From the NCBI GenBank assembly GCA_023393115.1, contig JAEWMS010000076.1:119979-183978 (forward strand): a stretch of DNA of 64,000 nucleotides, in the 5' to 3' direction. The translations under genes and the position numbers were made by a program. The notes below the pieces were generated by a model, which worked only from the letters and a program-made list of their open reading frames with translations, did not search any database and had not been told where the DNA came from. Source of the stretch: Bacillota bacterium (GTDB lineage Bacteria > Bacillota > Clostridia > Acetivibrionales > DSM-1351). This document shows positions 55,994 to 64,000 of the stretch, in pieces. Positions within the stretch are counted from its first letter, which is position 1. Each line of letters opens with the position of its first letter.

Positions 55994-56063
55994 TGTTAAG
56001 TGTGTTTAATTAAAGGAAACTAAAATGAATAAACTCACAGTTCTTGTATATGGAGGGATTACA

Positions 56064-57971
56064 ATGATAAATGTAACACTAAAAAATGGGAACATTCAGG
56101 AATATCAAACAGGAATAAGTATAAAAGAAGTTGCCGAGAGCATCAGTGCCGGATTGGCCAGAGTAGTACTTGCAGGAGAGGTAAACGGAAAAGTAAAGGA
56201 TTTAAACTTCAGGCTGGAGGAGGATTGTACCTTGAACCTGTTGACCTTTGAGGATGAAGGTGGCAGGAACGCTTACAGACATACTACTTCACATGTATTG
56301 GCACAGGCTGTAAAAAGAATATTTCCGACAGTCAAACTTGCAATAGGCCCGTCCATTCAGAATGGCTTTTATTATGACTTTGAAACTGATAAAAATTTTA
56401 CTCCTGAAGATTTAGCTGTGCTGGAAAAGGAAATGGAAAAGATAATAAAGGAAGATTTGCCTCTGGAAAGGTTTGCTTTACCCAGAGACCAGGCTATCAA
56501 GCTTATGGAGGAAAAAGGAGAGCCTTATAAAGTAGAACTTATAAAAGACCTTCCTGAGGACGAAGAAATTTCTTTTTACAAACAGGGAGACTTTGTTGAC
56601 TTGTGTGCAGGTCCCCACCTACCATCTACCGGAAAAATCAAGGCCGTTAAGCTGATGAATGCGGCAGGCGCTTATTGGAGAGGCAATGAAAACAACAAGA
56701 TGCTACAAAGAATTTACGGAACAGCCTTTCCAAAGAAAAGCGAGCTGGACGAGTATATTACAAGAATTGAAGAGGCCAAAAAACGCGATCATAGAAAGCT
56801 TGGAAGAGAATTGGATCTTTTTGATATATTGGACGAAGGACCGGGCTTCCCGTTCTTTATGCCAAAGGGTATGGTACTTCGTAACCTGCTTGAAGATTTC
56901 TGGCGTTCAGAGCACGCAAAAGCGGGTTATCAGGAAATTAAGACACCGGTAATACTCAACAAGGAATTATGGCTTAGATCGGGACATTGGGATACCTATA
57001 AGGAAAACATGTATACAGTTGAGATTGATGAGCAGGATTTTGCAATCAAGCCAATGAATTGTCCCGGAGGTATACTTGTTTTCAAACGTAAACTTCATTC
57101 CTACAGGGATCTTCCCCAGAGGATGGGAGAGCTTGGACTGGTTCACAGGCATGAGCTGTCTGGAGCACTCCATGGACTAATGAGAGTCAGATGCTTTACC
57201 CAGGATGATGCACATATTTTTATGACTCCTGACCAGATTAAAGATGAAATCATCGGAGTTATTGATCTGATAGATAATTTCTATCAGGTATTCGGTTTTA
57301 AATACAATGTTGAATTGTCAACAAGACCTGAAAAATCCATTGGTTCAGATGAAATGTGGGAATTGTCCACTGCTGCGCTGAAGGAAGCACTGGATGCAAA
57401 GGGGATAAACTATAAAATCAATGAGGGAGACGGGGCCTTCTATGGACCCAAAATTGACTTCCATCTGGAGGATTCCATTGGACGTACCTGGCAGTGCGGT
57501 ACAATCCAATTGGATATGAATCTGCCAGAAAGATTTGATTTGAACTATATAGGACCCGACGGAGAGAAGCACAGACCTGTTATGATTCACAGAGTTGTAT
57601 TCGGAAGTATTGAAAGGTTTATTGCTATTTTGACAGAGCATTTCGCAGGGGCCTTCCCGACCTGGCTCAGTCCGGTTCAGGTAAAAATACTCCCCTTGGT
57701 TGACAAGCATCATGATTATGCTTATCAAGTAAAGAAAATGCTTGAGGAAAAGGGTATAAGAGTTGAAATAGATACAAGAAATGAAAAGATTGGTTATAAA
57801 ATCAGAGAAGCACAAGTGGAAAAGACTCCTTATATGCTTGTAATAGGAGATAAAGAAACAGAAAGCGGCTCTGTGGCGGTTAGATCTAGAAAAGATGGTG
57901 ATTTGGGCAGTATGTCTTGCAATGGATTTATAAGTAGAATTGTTGGAGAGATCAGTAACAAGGATAAATAA
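56064..57971 (+). CDS. thrS: Threonyl-tRNA synthetase, canonical bacterial type
   Basis: 635 residues from the ATG at 56064 with GGAGG; an ATG at 56025 lacks one. TGS domain (1-62), editing and SAD domains (about 65-240), class II core (about 265-535), anticodon-binding domain (about 540-635). Zinc ligands as in E. coli: Cys in MNCPGG, His in DDAHIF and His in IHRVVFG. The usual CPGH is CPGG here. The core matches B. subtilis ThrS (GFPFFMPKGM, HRHELSGALHGLMRVRCFTQDDAH). Directly controlled by the T-box. Confidence 0.95.
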   Translation: MINVTLKNGNIQEYQTGISIKEVAESISAGLARVVLAGEVNGKVKDLNFRLEEDCTLNLLTFEDEGGRNAYRHTTSHVLAQAVKRIFPTVKLAIGPSIQNGFYYDFETDKNFTPEDLAVLEKEMEKIIKEDLPLERFALPRDQAIKLMEEKGEPYKVELIKDLPEDEEISFYKQGDFVDLCAGPHLPSTGKIKAVKLMNAAGAYWRGNENNKMLQRIYGTAFPKKSELDEYITRIEEAKKRDHRKLGRELDLFDILDEGPGFPFFMPKGMVLRNLLEDFWRSEHAKAGYQEIKTPVILNKELWLRSGHWDTYKENMYTVEIDEQDFAIKPMNCPGGILVFKRKLHSYRDLPQRMGELGLVHRHELSGALHGLMRVRCFTQDDAHIFMTPDQIKDEIIGVIDLIDNFYQVFGFKYNVELSTRPEKSIGSDEMWELSTAALKEALDAKGINYKINEGDGAFYGPKIDFHLEDSIGRTWQCGTIQLDMNLPERFDLNYIGPDGEKHRPVMIHRVVFGSIERFIAILTEHFAGAFPTWLSPVQVKILPLVDKHHDYAYQVKKMLEEKGIRVEIDTRNEKIGYKIREAQVEKTPYMLVIGDKETESGSVAVRSRKDGDLGSMSCNGFISRIVGEISNKDK

Positions 57972-58049
57972 AATCCAAAGCAATCAGACAACATAAATAT
58001 CAATTAATATATAAATTTTATTAGGTTAATTTATAAAGGGAGATTAAAC

Positions 58050-59987
58050 ATGATAAAAGTTACATTAAAAGACGGAAGTATTCAGGAATATGAAGAGGGT
58101 ATTTCCATTCTGCAGGTTGCAGAAAGCATAAGTGCCGGGTTGGCAAGAGTTGCTCTGGCTGGTGAGGTGGATGGAAAAGTAAAGGATCTGAATTATAAGC
58201 TTGAAAAGGATTGTACTCTTAATCTATTAACCTTCTCTGATGAAGGTGGAAGACTAGCCTACAGACATACAGCATCTCATATACTGGCACAGGCTGTAAA
58301 GAGACTGTTCCCCGGTGTTAAGCTTGCCATCGGTCCTGCTATAGATAATGGGTTTTATTACGATTTCGATGTTGAGAAGAACTTTTCTCCCGAGGATTTA
58401 TTAAAGCTTGAGAAGGAAATGGAAAAAATAATTAAAGAGGATCTTCCTATGGATAGGTTCACACTTCCAAGAGAAGAAGCCATTAAGTTTATGGAGGAAA
58501 AAGGTGAGCCATATAAAGTTGAACTGATTAAAGATCTTCCAGAGGGTGAAGAACTTTCCTTCTACAAACAGGGTGACTTTGTAGACCTTTGTGCAGGACC
58601 CCACCTCACTTCAACAGGAAAACTTAAGGCTATCAAGCTAATGAGTGCTGCCGGTGCTTACTGGAGAGGAAACGAGAAAAACAAAATGCTCCAGAGAGTC
58701 TATGGTACTGCTTTTCCTAAGAAGAGTGAGCTGGATGAATATGTAACCAGACTGGAAGAGGCAAAGAAACGTGACCACAACAAGCTGGGAAGAGAGTTGG
58801 AACTGTTTACAACGGTAGAAGAAATCGGACAGGGCTTGCCGTTGCTTATGCCTAAAGGTGCTAAAATAGTTCAGACACTTCAAAGATTCGTTGAGGATGA
58901 AGAGGAAAGAAGAGGCTATGTACTGACCAAAACTCCGTTTATGGCCAAGAGTGACCTTTACAAGCTGTCAGGTCACTGGCAGCACTACAAGGACGGAATG
59001 TTCATACTTGGAGACGAGGAAAAGGATGACGAGGTAATGGCCTTAAGACCAATGACCTGTCCCTTCCAGTTTATGATATACAAATCAAAGCTCCACAGTT
59101 ACCGTGATCTGCCAATCAGATACGGTGAAACCTCAACACTGTTCAGAAATGAGGCTTCAGGAGAAATGCACGGACTTATCCGTGTCCGCCAGTTTACAAT
59201 TTCCGAAGGCCATCTTGTATGTACTCCTGAACAGCTGGAAGAAGAATTCAAGGGCGTTGTGGATCTGATTAAATACATGATGGAGACTCTCGGTATTCAG
59301 GATGATGTTACCTACAGATTCTCAAAATGGGATCCAAACAACAAGGAAAAATATATTGGTAATGCAGAGGATTGGGAAGATGTTCAGGGTAAGATGAGAA
59401 CAATTCTTAATCACCTGAAGATTGACTATAAGGAAGCAGAAGGAGAGGCCGCCTTCTATGGGCCAAAGCTGGATATACAGTTCAAAAATGTTCATGGCAA
59501 GGAAGACACTATTATAACCGTTCAGGTTGACTTTGCACTTGGAGAGCGCCTTGATATGGTTTATATTGATAAAAACAATGAAAAGAAGCATCCTTATGTT
59601 ATTCACAGAACATCTATCGGCTGTTATGAAAGAACTCTAGCAATGCTTATAGAAAAGTACGCAGGTGCCTTCCCAACCTGGCTATGCCCGGTACAGGCGA
59701 AAATACTTCCTTTGGTCGACAAGCACCATGACTTCGCGCAAAAAGTAGGTCAAATGTTGAAAGACAAGGGTGTGAGAGTTGAAGTTGACTACAGAAATGA
59801 AAAGATAGGTTACAAAATAAGAGAAGCCCAAATGGAGAAGATACCTTATATGCTGGTAATCGGTGACAAGGAAATGGAAAACGGTGCTGTAGCAGTCAGA
59901 TCAAGAAAAGATGGTGATCTTGGAACAATGTCAGCTGAGGAATTTGTCGACAAAATTGTTGAAGAAATAAGAACAAGGGCCAGATAA
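58050..59987 (+). CDS. Second threonyl-tRNA synthetase with divergent catalytic core
   Basis: 645 residues, 78 nt after the first ThrRS gene, strong GGGAG ribosome site. TGS, editing and anticodon domains are close to the first copy (about 83% over the first 256 residues and 75% over the last ~100 by hand count). The core is of another type (GLPLLMPKGAKIVQTL, TCPFQFMIYKSKLHSYRDLP, FRNEASGEMHGLIRVRQFTISEGHL). Zinc ligands Cys, His and His are kept. It probably charges tRNA-Thr too, perhaps with different drug sensitivity or zinc need. It may be expressed from the same T-box transcript, since no terminator separates them. Confidence 0.9.
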   Translation: MIKVTLKDGSIQEYEEGISILQVAESISAGLARVALAGEVDGKVKDLNYKLEKDCTLNLLTFSDEGGRLAYRHTASHILAQAVKRLFPGVKLAIGPAIDNGFYYDFDVEKNFSPEDLLKLEKEMEKIIKEDLPMDRFTLPREEAIKFMEEKGEPYKVELIKDLPEGEELSFYKQGDFVDLCAGPHLTSTGKLKAIKLMSAAGAYWRGNEKNKMLQRVYGTAFPKKSELDEYVTRLEEAKKRDHNKLGRELELFTTVEEIGQGLPLLMPKGAKIVQTLQRFVEDEEERRGYVLTKTPFMAKSDLYKLSGHWQHYKDGMFILGDEEKDDEVMALRPMTCPFQFMIYKSKLHSYRDLPIRYGETSTLFRNEASGEMHGLIRVRQFTISEGHLVCTPEQLEEEFKGVVDLIKYMMETLGIQDDVTYRFSKWDPNNKEKYIGNAEDWEDVQGKMRTILNHLKIDYKEAEGEAAFYGPKLDIQFKNVHGKEDTIITVQVDFALGERLDMVYIDKNNEKKHPYVIHRTSIGCYERTLAMLIEKYAGAFPTWLCPVQAKILPLVDKHHDFAQKVGQMLKDKGVRVEVDYRNEKIGYKIREAQMEKIPYMLVIGDKEMENGAVAVRSRKDGDLGTMSAEEFVDKIVEEIRTRAR

Positions 59988-60051
59988 AGTATTTATATTT
60001 ACCCTCAGACATCATAAAATTATGTCGGGAATAAAACAAGGATTGAAATAG

Positions 60052-60086
60052 AAAACAGCTGCCGAATTCAAAACGGCAGCTGTTTT
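60052..60086. terminator. Bidirectional terminator after the second ThrRS gene
   Basis: AAAACAGCTGCCG and CGGCAGCTGTTTT form a perfect 13-bp stem with a nine-base loop. It ends the ThrRS transcript and also the convergent hypothetical gene. Confidence 0.9.
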
Positions 60087-60125
60087 ACGTTCATTCCATT
60101 ACATATTACTTAATATTAAGTAATA

Positions 60126-60542
60126 TTACTTAAAAAATGCAGCTACCACCTTGGTCAGAAGATCCTTTTCGATCCTGTTAAGGGGTTTGCTTTTCAAAAG
60201 AGCTAATATTTCGCTGTATTCTCGCTCAAAATCACTGTCAGTAGCAGCTTCATTCTTAACTATGCTACCTTCCTGGCTTCCCAATGTTTCAGTTATATAA
60301 ATCATTTCTCCGGAAATATCAATTGTTACATTTTTGGTCAAGCAGAGGTCTTTATCCACTTCCCAGGTGGTGACACATTCAAAAACTCCTTTTCTTGTCT
60401 CCTTTAAAGAAAGGATATTAATAACTTCATCAATACCTTTTTGAGTAATGGCACCCATGATTTCAGAAGAGTTTTTATAGAAGGAAAATTCAATATAATC
60501 TGATGTTTCCTTTAGATAAGATATTAGTTCAAGCAGCTCCAT
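60126..60542 (-). CDS. Hypothetical cytoplasmic protein
   Basis: 138 residues from the ATG at 60540-60542 (MELLELISYL), preceded by AGGAGTGATG; a start nine codons upstream is weaker. No signal peptide or membrane part. Predicted mixed alpha/beta, with a central FECVTTWEVDKDLCLTKNVTIDI strand-like part and helical ends. I recognise no family. It is convergent to the ThrRS genes. Confidence 0.65.
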   Translation of the reverse strand: MELLELISYLKETSDYIEFSFYKNSSEIMGAITQKGIDEVINILSLKETRKGVFECVTTWEVDKDLCLTKNVTIDISGEMIYITETLGSQEGSIVKNEAATDSDFEREYSEILALLKSKPLNRIEKDLLTKVVAAFFK

Positions 60543-60804
60543 AACATCACTCCTATTATTATCTGACATAAAACCTATATAATCCTTATATCGGTTTATT
60601 TGCCTGATAGTATTAGTGAGGAATAATAGAACAGTGTATTAATATTACCTTTATTTGTGAATAATTCTTAACTGGGAAGACATTTCGAGTTTGCTACTGT
60701 GACAAGTTAAACAGGACTTGATTTAATATTATTTGCGACCCAATATTTGCTATGTTATAATATTTTTTGTGTTTTGGGTTGGTTTAATTTGGGAGGAGAA
60801 GGCT

Positions 60805-61752
60805 ATGGAAAATAAATTGCTGTCTATTGTTGTTCCTGTTTATAATGAGCAGGAAGTAATTGATGAAACCTTCAAGCGGCTATCTGCAGTATTTAAAGAT
60901 TTTTTTATGAAGGTAGAGTATATATTTATTAATGATGGAAGCAAGGATAATACTTATTTCAAACTGAAGGAAATAGCTTCAAGTAATCCTGAAGTACGTG
61001 TTATAAACTTTGCCAGGAATTTCGGACATCAGATTGCCATTACAGCCGGTATGGATTATGCAAAAGGAGACGCTATTGTCATAATTGATGCGGATCTGCA
61101 GGACCCTCCCGAGGTTATTTTGAAAATGGTGGATAAGTGGAAGGAAGGTTATGAGGTTGTATACGGAAAGAGACTCCAGAGAGATGGAGAAACCTTCTTC
61201 AAAAAGGTTACTGCAAAGACTTTTTACAGATTCCTTGACAGTATGACCGATGTTAAGCTGCCCGTGGACGTTGGGGATTTCAGACTTATAGACAGAAAGG
61301 TTTGTGATGCAATGAAATGCCTTCCTGAGAGATCCAGGTACGTAAGGGGATTGGTCAGCTGGGTCGGCTTCAAACAAACCAGTGTTGAGTACCATAGAGA
61401 AAAGCGATTTGCCGGAGAAACCAAATATCCATTGAAGAAAATGCTGAAGCTTGCCGGTGACGGTATATTTTCATTTTCATATAAGCCATTAAAGCTTGCT
61501 ACTTTTATAGGTATGCTTGTATCGGTATGCAGTTTTATTTATCTTGTAGTAGTCCTTATACAGAGGTTTGTAAAAAATGATGTTGTATCCGGATGGGCTT
61601 CATCCATAGCAGTTACATTGTTTTTAAATGGTGTCATGCTGATAGTAATAGGTATTATGGGTGAATATGTTGGAAGAATCTATGAAGAAGTAAAAGCAAG
61701 ACCCCTTTATATAATTGGTGAATTAATGGGCTTTGAGGAACAGAAAAAATAA
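60805..61752 (+). CDS. Family 2 glycosyltransferase (GtrB/DPM1-like, undecaprenyl-phosphate sugar synthase)
   Basis: 315 residues from the ATG at 60805 (GGGAGGAGA). GT-A domain (LSIVVPVYNEQEVIDETFKRL, FINDGSKDNT, NFARNFGHQIAIT, and DXD-type DADLQDPPEV). Two C-terminal membrane helices (about 235-255 and 270-295). Such enzymes move a sugar from UDP- or GDP-sugar to undecaprenyl phosphate for wall or teichoic acid decoration. No flippase gene (GtrA) is adjacent. Confidence 0.9.
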   Translation: MENKLLSIVVPVYNEQEVIDETFKRLSAVFKDFFMKVEYIFINDGSKDNTYFKLKEIASSNPEVRVINFARNFGHQIAITAGMDYAKGDAIVIIDADLQDPPEVILKMVDKWKEGYEVVYGKRLQRDGETFFKKVTAKTFYRFLDSMTDVKLPVDVGDFRLIDRKVCDAMKCLPERSRYVRGLVSWVGFKQTSVEYHREKRFAGETKYPLKKMLKLAGDGIFSFSYKPLKLATFIGMLVSVCSFIYLVVVLIQRFVKNDVVSGWASSIAVTLFLNGVMLIVIGIMGEYVGRIYEEVKARPLYIIGELMGFEEQKK

Positions 61753-61783
61753 GAATAAAAATAAATATTTTAGAAGTACCCTT

Positions 61784-61817
61784 CGCCATTATGTTTTATT
61801 AATGGCGTTTTTATTTT
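61784..61817 (+). terminator. Intrinsic terminator after the glycosyltransferase
   Basis: CGCCATTA pairs with TAATGGCG around an eight-base loop, followed by TTTTTATTTT. Confidence 0.88.
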
Positions 61818-61933
61818 AGAGCATTGTTGTCATTAGCCGCCAGTTGTGGAATAATAAATAGGGACGGGCATATGCATTTGAATAAAACAATCAGTAATAA
61901 TAGCAGGTAATGTATATTTTTGGAGGTTGGTTT

Positions 61934-62728
61934 ATGAAACAGTATCTTGAACTGTGCGAGCATATTTTAAAAAACGGCATAAGGAAGGAAGACAGAACTG
62001 GAACGGGGACCATAAGCACTTTTGGGTATCAAATGAGGTTTAACCTCCAGGAAGGTTTTCCTCTGCTGACAACAAAAAAGCTTCACCTTAAGTCAATAAT
62101 GTATGAACTTCTTTGGTTTATAAAGGGTGAAACCAATATAAAATATCTTAAGGATAATGGTGTTTCAATCTGGGATGAGTGGGCCGATGAGAACGGCGAT
62201 TTGGGTCCGGTATACGGACATCAGTGGAGATCCTGGGATACTGCTGACGGAAGGCAGATCGATCAGTTAAGCGACTTAATTTCTCAAATAAAAAATAACC
62301 CTGATTCCAGAAGATTAATAGTTTGCTCCTGGAATGTGGGAGAAATAGACAAAATGGCGCTGCCGCCATGCCACTGCTTCTTTCAGTTTTACGTGGCAAA
62401 CGGCACTCTGTCCTGTCAGCTCTATCAGAGGAGCGCAGATGTTTTTATCGGTGTGCCGTTTAATATAGCATCCTATGCCCTTTTCACCATGATGGTAGCC
62501 CAGGCATGCGGCTTAAAGGCGGGAGAATTTGTCCACACTCTGGGAGATGCACATATTTATCTTAATCATATTGAACAGGTAAAACTTCAACTTTCAAGGG
62601 AGCCCAGAGCGCTGCCAAAGATGACTTTAAATCCCGAAGTTAAAAATTTGTTTGACTTTAGGTTTGAGGATTTTACATTGTCGGAATATGATCCACATCC
62701 ACATATAAAGGGAGAAATAGCAGTATGA
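61934..62728 (+). CDS. thyA: Thymidylate synthase ThyA
   Basis: 264 residues from the ATG at 61934 (GGAGG at 61922-61926). [16 protein letters not shown] in the dUMP-binding part, catalytic Cys in [13 protein letters not shown], and the C-terminal [12 protein letters not shown]. It methylates dUMP with methylene-THF, making dihydrofolate, which the next gene reduces. Confidence 0.97.
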   Translation: MKQYLELCEHILKNGIRKEDRTGTGTISTFGYQMRFNLQEGFPLLTTKKLHLKSIMYELLWFIKGETNIKYLKDNGVSIWDEWADENGDLGPVYGHQWRSWDTADGRQIDQLSDLISQIKNNPDSRRLIVCSWNVGEIDKMALPPCHCFFQFYVANGTLSCQLYQRSADVFIGVPFNIASYALFTMMVAQACGLKAGEFVHTLGDAHIYLNHIEQVKLQLSREPRALPKMTLNPEVKNLFDFRFEDFTLSEYDPHPHIKGEIAV

Positions 62729-63207
62729 CATCAATGATTTGGGCTATGGGCAAAGACCATGCACTGGGCTGCAAAAACAGAATGCCATGGTATCTGCCTG
62801 CGGATTTTGCCTATTTTAAAAAGGTAACTCTGGGGAAGCCTGTCATTATGGGGAGGAAAACCTTTGAATCCATAGGAAAACCCCTCCCCGGCAGGAAGAA
62901 TATAATTATCACCAGGAACAAGACTTTTAAGTGCGAGGGCTGCATTATAGTTGATTCCATTGAAAAGGCTAAAGAATATACCGTGGACGCAGAAGCTTTT
63001 ATAATAGGCGGTGCTGAAGTGTATAATGCCTTTCTTCCATTGGCTGATAAGCTTTATGTAACTTTAATAGATGAGGTATTTGAAGCAGATGCTTATTTCC
63101 CGAAGATAGATTATTCACAGTGGGAACTTATTTCAAGTGAAACGGGACCAAAGGACGAAAAAAACCCATACGACTACAAATTCCTGGTTTATCAACGCAA
63201 AAAATAA
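62725..63207 (+). CDS. folA: Dihydrofolate reductase FolA
   Basis: 160 residues. [30 protein letters not shown] carries the substrate-binding region (Asp in PADFAYFKK), followed by [24 protein letters not shown] and [14 protein letters not shown]. Start ATG overlaps the thyA stop (ATGA), so both are coupled. It regenerates THF. Confidence 0.96.
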   Translation: MTSMIWAMGKDHALGCKNRMPWYLPADFAYFKKVTLGKPVIMGRKTFESIGKPLPGRKNIIITRNKTFKCEGCIIVDSIEKAKEYTVDAEAFIIGGAEVYNAFLPLADKLYVTLIDEVFEADAYFPKIDYSQWELISSETGPKDEKNPYDYKFLVYQRKK

Positions 63208-63209
63208 AT

Positions 63210-63238
63210 TTGACAACCGAAATATTTTCTGGTATCAT
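63210..63238 (+). promoter_or_regulatory. Promoter of the infC-rpmI operon
   Basis: TTGACA (63210-63215) and TATCAT (63233-63238), 17 bp apart, starting right after the folA stop. The transcript would start near 63245, giving a leader of about 200 nt. Confidence 0.8.
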
Positions 63239-63244
63239 ATTCAT

Positions 63245-63443
63245 GCAAAACAAGAAGAAGTTTTCCACTTCTCACCTAGCGAACTTTTGATTTGCAGGGT
63301 TAATATCGGTTATAAAGTATGCTTTGTTGTGTACTAACTGAGATTACTAGTGGATACTTACTTCTATCCACTTTTTTTATTGTTTTTTATTATTGAGGTA
63401 CTTGAAGTTAATCTTCTGCCTATTATATTCGGAGGTGTCAGTT
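63245..63443 (+). promoter_or_regulatory. infC leader with terminator, L20-type autoregulation
   Basis: A leader of about 200 nt with AGTGGATA/TATCCACT (63349-63372) followed by seven Ts, a clear intrinsic terminator upstream of infC. The TTTTCCACTTCTCACCT stretch (about 63258-63278) could form the competing structure. In Firmicutes, ribosomal protein L20 binds the infC-rpmI-rplT leader and promotes termination here. The family match is from memory, not a covariance search. Confidence 0.7.
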
Positions 63444-63956
63444 ATTAGCAAAAATGAATTAATGATCAATGAGGAAATCAGGGACAAAGAAGTCAGACTT
63501 ATCGATGCTGACGGTACCATGCTTGGTATCATGGCGACTAAGGAAGCCCAGAAGCTTGCTAATTCAAAAAATCTTGATTTGGTTAAAATTGCACCACAGG
63601 GTGTACCGCCTGTTTGCAAGATAATGGATTATGGAAAATACATGTTCGAGCTTGCCAAAAAAGAGAAGGAAGCAAGGAAAAATCAAAAGATCATAAGCAT
63701 AAAAGAAGTCAGAGTATCTCCTTCGATAGAAGACCATGATTTTGAATTCAAGGTTAAGAACGCATACAAGTTCTTGAAGGATGGAGACAAAGTTAAGGTT
63801 TCTGTTAAATTCAGAGGAAGAGAAATGCATTACACCTCTATAGGCCATGAGATTCTAGATAAGTTCGCTGAAGCAGTAAAAGACGTTGGAGTGGTTGAAA
63901 AGAAACCCAAACTTGAAGGCAAAAGTATGATAATGATACTTAATCCAAAGCAGTAG
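63444..63956 (+). CDS. infC: Translation initiation factor IF-3
   Basis: 170 residues. The best start is the ATT at 63444, six bases after a strong GGAGGTG (63431-63437). An upstream in-frame ATG gives residues unlike IF-3, and ATG codons just inside would cut conserved sequence. ATT is the conserved, self-regulating start of infC in many bacteria. [23 protein letters not shown] begins the N domain and [18 protein letters not shown] marks the C domain. IF-3 checks initiator tRNA pairing and prevents early subunit joining. Confidence 0.95.
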   Translation: MSKNELMINEEIRDKEVRLIDADGTMLGIMATKEAQKLANSKNLDLVKIAPQGVPPVCKIMDYGKYMFELAKKEKEARKNQKIISIKEVRVSPSIEDHDFEFKVKNAYKFLKDGDKVKVSVKFRGREMHYTSIGHEILDKFAEAVKDVGVVEKKPKLEGKSMIMILNPKQ

Positions 63957-63974
63957 GATAGGAGGAGAATAAAT

Positions 63975-64000
63975 ATGCCAAAGTTAAAGACTCATAGTGC
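63975..64000 (+). CDS. rpmI: 50S ribosomal protein L35, first residues only
   Basis: ATG at 63975 after AGGAGGAG; the visible MPKLKTHSA is the start of L35. Runs off the window. Gene order infC-rpmI is universal in Firmicutes. Confidence 0.9.

Overview
The window is AT-rich Clostridia-type DNA. Strong Shine-Dalgarno sequences, T-box and L20-type leaders and SLH/NlpC surface proteins all fit a Gram-positive anaerobe. The nitrogenase genes closely resemble those I remember from Clostridium pasteurianum: a NifD with the clostridial insertion, a short NifK, a NifN-B fusion, split NifV and a thioredoxin-like 2Fe-2S ferredoxin. A Ruminiclostridium-like genome is my best guess, but that is inference.

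Layout. 1-3.2 kb (minus strand): a glutamine-rich protein fragment, a peptidoglycan-binding NlpC/P60 hydrolase and a Pr6Pr-type membrane protein. 3.4-10.0 kb (plus): a ROK repressor, a ribose/xylose-type ABC importer and a zinc polyol dehydrogenase, with XylR-like operator half-sites. 10.1-11.7 kb (minus): a MORN-like repeat protein with a cysteine tail, then AnfO. 12.2-25.3 kb (plus): a complete Mo-nitrogenase operon, nifH-nifI1-nifI2-nifD-nifK-nifE-nifN/B-fdx-nifVomega-nifValpha-modB-modC. 25.5-32.7 kb: a 2201-residue S-layer-anchored PHP/5'-nucleotidase protein and a small GLUG-type exported protein. 33-41.5 kb: an AEC transporter and the purine genes purE-F-M-N-H-D. 41.6-49.7 kb: a membrane protein, a padR/glycosyltransferase pair sharing an operator, nadD-yqeK-lytR_C-rsfS, a MATE exporter and an ABC-F ATPase. 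49.9-54.3 kb: acyl-CoA ligase, D-Ala-D-Ala carboxypeptidase and a ComEA-like protein. 54.8-64 kb: an FAH-family enzyme, a T-box followed by two different threonyl-tRNA synthetases, a dolichol-phosphate-mannose-synthase-like glycosyltransferase, thyA-folA, and infC-rpmI behind an L20-type leader.

The nif region holds nearly everything needed for Mo-nitrogenase: structural genes, the cofactor scaffold, the NifB radical-SAM step, homocitrate supply, molybdate uptake (without its binding protein), an electron donor and the PII-like NifI1/NifI2 switch. I find no sigma-54/NifA site. The shared regulatory region instead has two tandem intrinsic terminators before nifH and one on the other strand before anfO, which suggests control by attenuation or antitermination.

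The most interesting unexplained signal is a roughly 80-nt element present twice, in opposite orientation (nifK-nifE and purH-purD gaps). It has conserved unpaired motifs and compensatory changes in all three stems. Other leads are a perfect hairpin that buries the Shine-Dalgarno of the giant surface protein, the mosaic similarity of the tandem ThrRS genes, and two identical 21-bp palindromes at the padR and glycosyltransferase promoters.
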